Assembly (NCBI GenBank): GCA_004552515.1
Contig: SFOF01000107.1
Location: 1-7,243 of the forward strand
Direction: 5' to 3'
DNA: 7,243 nt
Source: Clostridiales bacterium
Lineage (GTDB): Bacteria; Bacillota; Clostridia; Christensenellales; Aristaeellaceae
Position numbers and translations under genes: made by a program. The first letter of the stretch is position 1. Each line of letters begins with the position of its first letter. This document shows positions 1-4,208 of this stretch, piece by piece. Under the pieces are notes generated by a model, which was not told where the DNA came from, searched no databases, and saw nothing but the letters and a program-made list of their open reading frames with translations.

Positions 1-12
1 CCTCCCCTTTCT
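1..12 (-). promoter_or_regulatory. Ribosome binding site of a leftward gene beyond the left edge
   Basis: Read on the minus strand, the first bases of the window give AAAGGGGAGG, a strong Shine-Dalgarno sequence. No start codon follows inside the window, so the gene it serves should begin a few bases to the left of position 1. It lies downstream of a minus-strand promoter (81-109), which makes a real leftward gene likely. Its product cannot be told. Because a BMP-family binding protein sits just upstream in the same direction, an ABC transporter subunit is possible, but this is only a guess from usual gene order. Confidence 0.6.
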
Positions 13-18
13 CTTTGT

Positions 19-62
19 ATGGCCGCTTCATTTTGAAACGAAACACCGCCGAACGCGGCCAT
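19..62 (-). promoter_or_regulatory. Leader hairpin before the leftward gene
   Basis: An inverted repeat ATGGCCGC (19-26) / GCGGCCAT (55-62) pairs perfectly over 8 bp. It continues inward for three more pairs (27-29 with 51-53) if the base at 54 is bulged, leaving a loop of about 21 bases. It lies between the predicted transcription start (about 74) and the ribosome binding site (1-12) of the leftward gene, so it should form in the 5' leader of that mRNA. No U-tract follows on the minus strand, so it is not an intrinsic terminator. Its role (stability, protein binding or control of initiation) is not known. Confidence 0.5.
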
Positions 63-80
63 TCGTTTTCACGTATTAAC

Positions 81-109
81 ATTATATAAAATTGCGCGGC
101 AAATTGCAA
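81..109 (-). promoter_or_regulatory. Sigma-A type promoter reading left
   Basis: On the minus strand a -35 box TTGCAA (104-109) and a perfect -10 box TATAAT (81-86) are separated by exactly 17 bases (87-103). Transcription should start near 74 and run off the left edge through a leader hairpin and a Shine-Dalgarno sequence. It lies after the terminator of the BMP gene, so the next leftward gene has its own promoter. Confidence 0.75.
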
Positions 110-127
110 TATCCGCGCGCGCTTTTC

Positions 128-168
128 AAAAAAATCCCCGAAGTCTTTTTACAGACCTCGGGGATTTT
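128..168 (-). terminator. Intrinsic terminator of the BMP-family gene
   Basis: The arms 133-146 and 153-166 form a 14-bp stem around a 6-base loop, extended by A/T pairs at 131-132 and 167-168. On the minus strand the only imperfect position is a G-U wobble, whereas on the plus strand it would be an A-C mismatch. This favours function in minus-strand RNA. A run of seven U residues (128-134) follows on the minus strand. It lies about 15 bases after the stop codon of the leftward BMP gene. Confidence 0.85.
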
Positions 169-179
169 CGGATCGGGAA

Positions 180-1289
180 TTAGCCGATGTAATCCAGCGT
201 CACGTTGCTCAGCTCGACGTTGGCGATGTCGCCCTTCTCAATGACGGCGTCGTCCACGGTCAGCTCGCCGGACTTGATGGACTCGTACAGCTTGTTGTAC
301 TCATCAACGGTGAACTTCTCGAGGGACCAGGTGTCGGTGGGCAGGCCAACCGCGTCGTCCGCGGCGCCCAGGCTGGTGGCGATGCCGCCGATCTCGGCGA
401 AGGTATCGTCAAAGACCTTGGCGATGGCCCACTGGGTGGCGGCGCTCAGGCCCTTCATGGCGGAGGTCACGACCGTCTCGGACTCGGAGGACTGATCGAC
501 GTCCACGCCCACGACATAGCCGTCGTTCGCGCTCGCGGCCGCCGCAACGGACTGGAACATGGAACCGCCGCAGGCGAACACGATCTCGGTGCCGCTCTCA
601 TACCAGCCGGAGATCATGGTCTGCAGCTCGGTAGAGGCCTGGAAGCTGGAGCCGTATTCCCAGGAATACTTCAGCTCGACGTTGATGTCCATTTCCTTGG
701 CCGCGGCGTTCACGCCCTGCGCGAAGCCATAGCCGAAACGGCAGCAGGCGGGGTTGGTGCCGGCGCCGCCGCCGGTGAAGCCCAGCTTGGTGAAGCCTTC
801 CTTGACCACGGCGTAGCCGGCCAGGAAGCCGCTCTGCTCCTCCTTGAAGGAGATGGGGGCGACGTTGTCCAGATCGATCGGATAGCCGTCGATGAAGATG
901 AACTTCACATCGGCGAACTCAGCGGCGGCCTTGCGCAGCGCGGCTTCCTGCATGAAGCCGGCGCACACGACAACCTGAGCGCCGCCGTCCACGGCCGCCT
1001 TCATGGCGTCGTAGCGGTCGTCGTCGGTCGCCTGATCGCCGTTGGCGGGCTGATAGTACTTGTAGGACAGGCTGTTGGCGGAGGCGTAGGCCTTAACGCC
1101 GTTCCAGGTGCCCTGGTTGAAGGACTTGTCCTTCAGCTGGCCGACGTCGGTGACGAAAGCCACGACGTACTTGCCGTCGGCGGAGGTCATATTGTCTTCG
1201 ATGTCATCGGGATTGACAGCCTCGGCGCAGGCGCTCACGGCGCACAGAGCCATCAGCATGGCCAGAAGGATCGCAAGGAACTTTTTCAT
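180..1289 (-). CDS. BMP/PnrA-family ABC transporter substrate-binding protein
   Basis: A 369-residue exported binding protein of the BMP (PnrA/Med) family, whose known members deliver purine nucleosides to ABC importers. The start at 1289 is chosen because GGAGG (1299-1303) lies 9 bases ahead; the longer in-frame start at 1358 falls inside the promoter and would not be transcribed. Residues 1-20 (MKKFLAILLAMLMALCAVSA) are a signal sequence. VSAC (C21) fits a lipobox, although cleavage by signal peptidase I near AEA (22-24) cannot be excluded. The family signature near the mature N-terminus is visible: VTDVGQLKDKSFNQGTW (46-62). Others are SFKEEQSGFLAGYAVV (147-162), RFGYGFAQG (184-192) and the GVDVDQ segment (261-266), whose aspartate corresponds to a conserved ligand contact. 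A vicinal Cys pair (C182-C183) is odd. No permease or ATPase gene is in the window; the gene is flanked by its own promoter and terminator. Family assignment is firm, the substrate is not. Confidence 0.92.
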   Translation of the reverse strand: MKKFLAILLAMLMALCAVSACAEAVNPDDIEDNMTSADGKYVVAFVTDVGQLKDKSFNQGTWNGVKAYASANSLSYKYYQPANGDQATDDDRYDAMKAAVDGGAQVVVCAGFMQEAALRKAAAEFADVKFIFIDGYPIDLDNVAPISFKEEQSGFLAGYAVVKEGFTKLGFTGGGAGTNPACCRFGYGFAQGVNAAAKEMDINVELKYSWEYGSSFQASTELQTMISGWYESGTEIVFACGGSMFQSVAAAASANDGYVVGVDVDQSSESETVVTSAMKGLSAATQWAIAKVFDDTFAEIGGIATSLGAADDAVGLPTDTWSLEKFTVDEYNKLYESIKSGELTVDDAVIEKGDIANVELSNVTLDYIG

Positions 1290-1312
1290 GAGATCTTCCC
1301 TCCTCGATAGAT

Positions 1313-1328
1313 TGTTCCCTTCGGAACA
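1313..1328 (-). promoter_or_regulatory. Small hairpin at the 5' end of the BMP-gene mRNA
   Basis: TGTTCC (1313-1318) and GGAACA (1323-1328) pair over 6 bp around a 4-base loop. With the -10 box at 1337-1342 the transcript should begin near 1330, so the hairpin would occupy roughly the first 3 to 18 nucleotides of the mRNA, upstream of the ribosome binding site. Such 5'-terminal hairpins are known in other bacteria to slow mRNA decay. That role here is inferred. Confidence 0.4.
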
Positions 1329-1336
1329 TCGTTTTA

Positions 1337-1365
1337 AGTATACCATGATCCTTTCCATTTTTCAA
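1337..1365 (-). promoter_or_regulatory. Promoter of the BMP-family gene (extended -10)
   Basis: On the minus strand a -35 box TTGAAA (1360-1365), a 17-base spacer (1343-1359) and a -10 box TATACT (1337-1342) preceded directly by TGG (extended -10 type) form a near-consensus sigma-A promoter. The predicted start near 1330 gives a leader of about 40 bases, too short for a riboswitch. Its position shows that the gene starts at 1289 and not at the upstream in-frame ATG. Confidence 0.85.
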
Positions 1366-1435
1366 GCGTCTCGTTTCATTTCGCGCAAATTTTGACCGTT
1401 CGTCCTGCATACGCATGAATTTCCCTTCTTTTGTA

Positions 1436-1464
1436 ACACTTTTTTAGTATCTTTGGCGTATAAT
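1436..1464 (+). promoter_or_regulatory. Probable mscL promoter (good -10, poor -35)
   Basis: A perfect TATAAT lies at 1459-1464, giving a predicted start near 1471 and a leader of about 26 bases before the mscL start codon. No convincing -35 box is found 16-18 bases upstream. The sequence there has two of six consensus bases at best, and TTGTAA at 1431-1436 is too far away. The promoter may therefore be weak or need an activator. Confidence 0.5.
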
Positions 1465-1496
1465 CAGAGGCAGAACAACCAAAGGAGATGCGGCAC

Positions 1497-1928
1497 ATGG
1501 GCTTTAAGGAAAAATCAAAGGGCTTCCTGTCCGAGTTCAAGACCTTCGCGCTGAAGGGCAACGTCATCGATATGGCCGTCGGCGTTATGATCGGCGGCGC
1601 GTTCGGCAAGATCGTCACATCGATCGTCAACGATCTGTTCATGCCGCTGATCACGCTTCTGACCGGCCGCATCAACTTTTCCTCGCTCGGCATAAAGCTC
1701 GGCGAGGGCGAGGACGCCGCCGTGTTCGCCTATGGGAACTTTTTGCAGACGGTGGTTGATTTCCTGCTGATGGCCCTCTGCGTATTCCTGTTTGTGAAGC
1801 TGGTCAATAAGCTGCACAAAAAGCCGGCCGAGGCCCCGAAGGAGGAGCCGCGCCTGTGCCCGTACTGCCGCATGGAGATCGCCAGGGACGCCACGCGCTG
1901 CCCGCACTGCACCAGCGAGCTGAAGTAA
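1497..1928 (+). CDS. mscL: Large-conductance mechanosensitive channel MscL with C-terminal zinc ribbon
   Basis: A 143-residue MscL, the homopentameric inner-membrane valve that opens under membrane tension to release solutes after hypo-osmotic shock. The start at 1497 is chosen because AGGAG (1483-1487) lies 9 bases before it; the in-frame ATG at 1488 abuts the ribosome binding site. An amphipathic N-terminal helix (about 5-18) leads into the pore helix TM1 (about 20-46), which carries the family signature GNVIDMAVGVMIGGAFGKIV (21-40). A periplasmic-side loop (about 52-78) and TM2 (about 82-103) follow, then NKLHKK as in E. coli MscL. In place of the usual C-terminal helix there is a zinc ribbon: C121-P-Y-C124 and C135-P-H-C138. 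I have the impression that similar tails occur in other Firmicute MscL proteins but cannot check it here. The gene is monocistronic and divergent from the BMP-family gene. Confidence 0.95.
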   Translation: MGFKEKSKGFLSEFKTFALKGNVIDMAVGVMIGGAFGKIVTSIVNDLFMPLITLLTGRINFSSLGIKLGEGEDAAVFAYGNFLQTVVDFLLMALCVFLFVKLVNKLHKKPAEAPKEEPRLCPYCRMEIARDATRCPHCTSELK

Positions 1929-1939
1929 CCCGCCTTTCA

Positions 1940-1973
1940 AACGCGCCGTCGGGCTTTTTTCCGGCGGCGCGTT
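1940..1973 (+). terminator. Hairpin after mscL, possible terminator
   Basis: Arms 1940-1952 and 1961-1973 pair over 13 bp, with one U-G wobble on the plus strand, starting 12 bases after the mscL stop codon. Unusually, the run of six T residues lies in the loop (1955-1960) and not after the stem, which is followed by CAATCG. It is the only stable structure in the right place to end the mscL transcript. As drawn it is not a standard intrinsic terminator, so termination may be partial or the hairpin may only protect the 3' end. Confidence 0.45.
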
Positions 1974-1985
1974 CAATCGTCCAAT

Positions 1986-2049
1986 AAAAAAAGCAAAAAA
2001 ACGCCAAAATGCGCATAAAAGCCGCTTTTTCGCGGAAAAATTGAAAAAA
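1986..2049. other. Phased A/T-tracts, predicted bent DNA
   Basis: Seven A- or T-tracts of 4 to 7 bases follow each other: 1986-1992, 1995-2001, 2006-2009, 2017-2020, 2026-2030 (T), 2036-2040 and 2044-2049. Their centres are about 8.5 to 11 bases apart, close to one helical turn. Tracts phased in this way are known to curve DNA. The array fills the space between the mscL hairpin and the proposed start of the sigma-factor transcript, in otherwise GC-rich surroundings. Binding of a nucleoid protein or stimulation of the promoter (UP-element-like) is an inference. Confidence 0.6.
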
Positions 2050-2052
2050 TAC

Positions 2053-2078
2053 GCAACTAATGGACGCTTCACTGCGTC
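2053..2078 (+). promoter_or_regulatory. Candidate ECF-type (autoregulated) promoter of the sigma operon
   Basis: GCAAC (2053-2057), then 17 bases, then CGTC (2075-2078) resembles the AAC ... CGTC pattern of promoters read by ECF sigma factors, most of which use a 16-base spacer. ECF operons are usually autoregulated, and I find no good sigma-A promoter between 2041 and 2150. The match is short and the spacer one base long, so this is a weak call. Confidence 0.3.
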
Positions 2079-2160
2079 AGAATACTGTTTGGAATGGATT
2101 GTCAGGCGGCGCGCCCTCCACGCGCGCTGAGATTTCCTATTTATATGTGAGGTGACGGCG

Positions 2161-2745
2161 GTGCAAGAGACGCGCGACGAACAGGAGCTGATCCGTCTGG
2201 CCGGACGCGGCGATCAGCTCGCCTTTGAAACGCTGATGAGCGCGCAGGAAAATCGTATGTACGCCGTCGCGCTGCGTATGTGCGGCAACCGCGAGGACGC
2301 TCAGGACTGTATGCAGGAGGCCATGATCCGCATCTTCCGCTCGATCTCCGGCTTCAAGGGTCAATCCTCCTTTTCAACATGGGTTTACCGCATCACCATG
2401 AACAGCTGTCTGGACGAGCTGCGCCGCCGCAAAACGCGCGCTGCCACCTCGCTGGACGCCATGCTGGACAACGGCTATTCCCCCAGCGACGAAACCGACA
2501 CGCCCGAGCAGCATTCGCTGCAAAGCGAGCAGCGCCGCCTGCTCGAGCGGGCCATCGCAGAGCTGCCCGAGGATATGCGCTCGGCCATCGTGCTGCGCGA
2601 CATTGAAGGATGCAGCTATGAAGAAATCGCCCAGGCCCTGGACGCCAACGTGGGCACGATCAAATCCCGCATCAGCCGCGGCCGCGAAAGACTGCGCGCC
2701 GTTTTGTCCCGCCAGCCGGAACTTTTCGGCCGGCGCTCGGTCTAA
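2161..2745 (+). CDS. ECF-type RNA polymerase sigma factor (sigma-70 family)
   Basis: A 194-residue group 4 (extracytoplasmic function) sigma factor that would direct RNA polymerase to a small stress or envelope regulon. Region 2 spans about 22-91, including DAQDCMQEAMIRIFRSI (46-62) and the -10-binding helix FSTWVYRITMNSCLDELRRR (71-90). A linker of about 35 residues follows. Region 4 spans about 125-183, with a helix-turn-helix at CSYEEIAQALDANVGTIKSR (151-170). No region 1.1 or 3 is present, as expected for the class. I prefer the GTG at 2161 because GAGGTGA (2149-2155) sits 5 bases before it, in the best register for ribosome pairing. The in-frame GTG at 2152, adding three residues, overlaps that site. 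The next gene starts 24 bases downstream and encodes its anti-sigma factor, so the two are surely co-transcribed. The regulon and signal are unknown. Confidence 0.92.
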   Translation: MQETRDEQELIRLAGRGDQLAFETLMSAQENRMYAVALRMCGNREDAQDCMQEAMIRIFRSISGFKGQSSFSTWVYRITMNSCLDELRRRKTRAATSLDAMLDNGYSPSDETDTPEQHSLQSEQRRLLERAIAELPEDMRSAIVLRDIEGCSYEEIAQALDANVGTIKSRISRGRERLRAVLSRQPELFGRRSV

Positions 2746-2769
2746 GGGAATAGCAGGAGGAAATGAGAT

Positions 2770-3990
2770 ATGACTATGAATTGCGAACGGTTCAGATCGA
2801 TGCTCGACCGCTACATCGATTCCGAGCTGTCTGAAGAAGAAAGAAGCGCCATGGAGGAGCACACGCTCTCCTGCGACGACTGTGCCGAGCTGCTGAATCA
2901 GGCGCTGACGACGGCCACGATGTGCGCCGAGCTGAACGAAGGGCTGACCGTGCCCCTCGAGTGTCAGGCCGGATGGCGGCGCGCCGTCCGCGAGGAGGCC
3001 GCGCAGGCCAAAAAGACGCCCAAATGGCTGGTCTGGCGGCGCGCGCTGAGCGTCGCAGCGGCGGCCGTCGCGCTGTTCTTTGCGGTCGGGGGAGCGCTGA
3101 ACCCGAACGGTCTGACGCTGAAGGCCGCCCTGATGAACAGCGCCGATCAGTATAACGAGACCGCCGGCTACGAAGGCGACTATCTGTCCGAGGGCGCCGG
3201 CATGGCCCGCACGGCAAGCGGCAAGGCCGCGTTCCTGCTGGAAAGCGACGGCGCGCTGGACACCGGCAAGGCGGTCGGCGCGAGCGGCGAGAGCGCCCAG
3301 AGCGGCGAGATTGTGGTGCTGCGCTCGGCGCTGCGCCATGTGGTCAGCAAGTCCTTTGACAGCGACCTGATGTGGCTGGAGGATCTGCTGCGCGAATACA
3401 ACGCCTATTTCGAGGAGCGCACCATTACCGGCCAGGCTGAAGAGTACAGCCGCGTGCTGGACGCGAGCATCCGCGTGCCCAGCGCCTCGCTGGACGATTT
3501 TCTGACCGCGCTGGACGACATGGGAACGGTCACGCTGCGCGAGGAGCGCGCCGAAGACATCACCGCCGATTACACCGACGTCTCCACGCGCCTTGCCGTG
3601 CTGCGCAGCCAGCTCGATCAGCTCAACGCCATGAACGAGACGGCCGAGAGCGTAAGCGACCTCATCGCCATCCACGAGCGCGCCACCGAGCTGATGGCCG
3701 AAATCGAAAGCTATGAGAGCACGCTGCGCGGCTGGTCGAGCCAGCAGAACTATTCGACGGTTTCGCTGACGGTCGAGGAGGACGTCACCGGCGGCGAGGA
3801 TGCGCCGAGCGCCTCTCTGGGCGAGCGCATGAAGGAGGCCTTCAACGCCTCGGTCGAGTGGCTTAGGACGTTCGGACAGAACGCCGCGATATTCCTGGCC
3901 GCCCTCGCGCCGCGCCTGGCGGTGTGGGGTCCGGTCGCCGTGATCGTGATTGTGATCATCTGCCTGGTCTTCCGCCGGAAGAAGAAATAA
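2770..3990 (+). CDS. Membrane anti-sigma factor: zinc-finger domain fused to extracellular DUF4349 domain
   Basis: A 406-residue two-pass membrane protein that should bind and silence the sigma factor encoded just upstream. Residues 1-45 form a zf-HC2/ZAS anti-sigma domain, with C5, H31, C35 and C38 (HTLSCDDC) as likely zinc ligands. TM1 is about 92-110 (ALSVAAAAVALFFAVGGAL). An Ala/Gly/Ser-rich linker (about 111-178) leads to a DUF4349 domain (about 180-337). Its family features are visible: RVPSASLDDFLTALDDMG (235-252), the AEDITADYTDVSTRLAVLRS segment (261-280), a helical coiled-coil part (about 268-322) and the closing strand YSTVSLTVEE (328-337). TM2 is about 384-402, followed by RRKKK, which places the C-terminus in the cytoplasm and DUF4349 outside. 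AGGAGG (2755-2760) lies 9 bases before the ATG. A strong terminator follows. The architecture is clear; the signal sensed by DUF4349 and the release mechanism are unknown. Confidence 0.9.
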   Translation: MTMNCERFRSMLDRYIDSELSEEERSAMEEHTLSCDDCAELLNQALTTATMCAELNEGLTVPLECQAGWRRAVREEAAQAKKTPKWLVWRRALSVAAAAVALFFAVGGALNPNGLTLKAALMNSADQYNETAGYEGDYLSEGAGMARTASGKAAFLLESDGALDTGKAVGASGESAQSGEIVVLRSALRHVVSKSFDSDLMWLEDLLREYNAYFEERTITGQAEEYSRVLDASIRVPSASLDDFLTALDDMGTVTLREERAEDITADYTDVSTRLAVLRSQLDQLNAMNETAESVSDLIAIHERATELMAEIESYESTLRGWSSQQNYSTVSLTVEEDVTGGEDAPSASLGERMKEAFNASVEWLRTFGQNAAIFLAALAPRLAVWGPVAVIVIVIICLVFRRKKK

Positions 3991-4001
3991 CGGCCTTTAA
4001 G

Positions 4002-4040
4002 AATCCCGAAGGATATTTCAAATGTCCTTCGGGATTTTTT
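4002..4040 (+). terminator. Intrinsic terminator of the sigma/anti-sigma operon
   Basis: The arms 4002-4017 and 4021-4036 form a 16-bp stem with a single U-G wobble and a 3-base loop, followed by T residues through 4040. It begins 11 bases after the anti-sigma stop codon. On the minus strand no proper U-tract follows, so it serves the plus-strand operon only. Confidence 0.93.
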
Positions 4041-4086
4041 ATATTCCGCGCTGAAAATCGGACAAAAAGCCGACCGAAGTTGCGCC

Positions 4087-4115
4087 TTGTGCTTTCTCCG
4101 CCGCCATGCTATAAT
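4087..4115 (+). promoter_or_regulatory. Promoter of the GH95 gene (extended -10)
   Basis: TTGTGC (4087-4092), a 17-base spacer and a perfect TATAAT (4110-4115) preceded by TGC form an extended -10 sigma-A promoter. Transcription should start near 4122, giving a leader of about 87 bases. With the terminator just upstream, this separates the GH95 gene from the sigma operon. Confidence 0.8.
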
Positions 4116-4156
4116 GATGCTGAAAACGCGGCTGCGGCCGGAAAATACGGTTCAAT

Positions 4157-4170
4157 CCGCGAGGACGCGG
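4157..4170 (+). promoter_or_regulatory. Hairpin in the GH95 leader
   Basis: CCGCG (4157-4161) and CGCGG (4166-4170) pair perfectly around the loop AGGA. It lies in the predicted leader, 22 bases before the true ribosome binding site (GGGAGG, 4193-4198). The loop resembles a Shine-Dalgarno core but has no start codon at the right distance. No regulatory role can be shown. Confidence 0.3.
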
Positions 4171-4208
4171 TTACAAACCCTACCATCATGACGGGAGGAT
4201 TTCTATTT

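Noticed and set aside
1290..1358. Extended N-terminus of the BMP-family protein from the ATG at 1358
   Set aside because: That start codon lies upstream of the -10 box, within the promoter spacer, and the extension would bury the signal peptide 23 residues inside.
1432..1460. ECF-like TGTAAC ... CGTA pair upstream of mscL, which would put mscL under the neighbouring sigma factor
   Set aside because: The spacer is 19 bases, well beyond the usual 16, and a perfect sigma-A -10 box overlaps the CGTA, so the match is probably chance.
2021..2040. Short hairpin CCGC/GCGG in the A-tract region as a minus-strand terminator
   Set aside because: Only 4 bp of stem, and no minus-strand gene ends nearby.
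1515..2072. A 185-codon minus-strand frame opposite mscL
   Set aside because: Antisense shadow of mscL extended into the AT-rich spacer, with biased composition and no start signals.
2103..2129. Hairpin around CCCTCCA upstream of the sigma gene as a ribosome-site sequestering switch
   Set aside because: The stem needs two bulges, and the loop pairs with the sigma-gene ribosome binding site over only about four bases.
2374..3675. A 433-codon minus-strand frame opposite the sigma and anti-sigma genes
   Set aside because: It is a shadow of two well-supported plus-strand genes and spans their junction; no family motif or promoter supports it.
3924..4208. Extended GH95 start reaching back into the anti-sigma gene
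   Set aside because: The extension runs through the operon terminator and the GH95 promoter, and GH95 homology begins only after the start at 4209, which has a good ribosome binding site.
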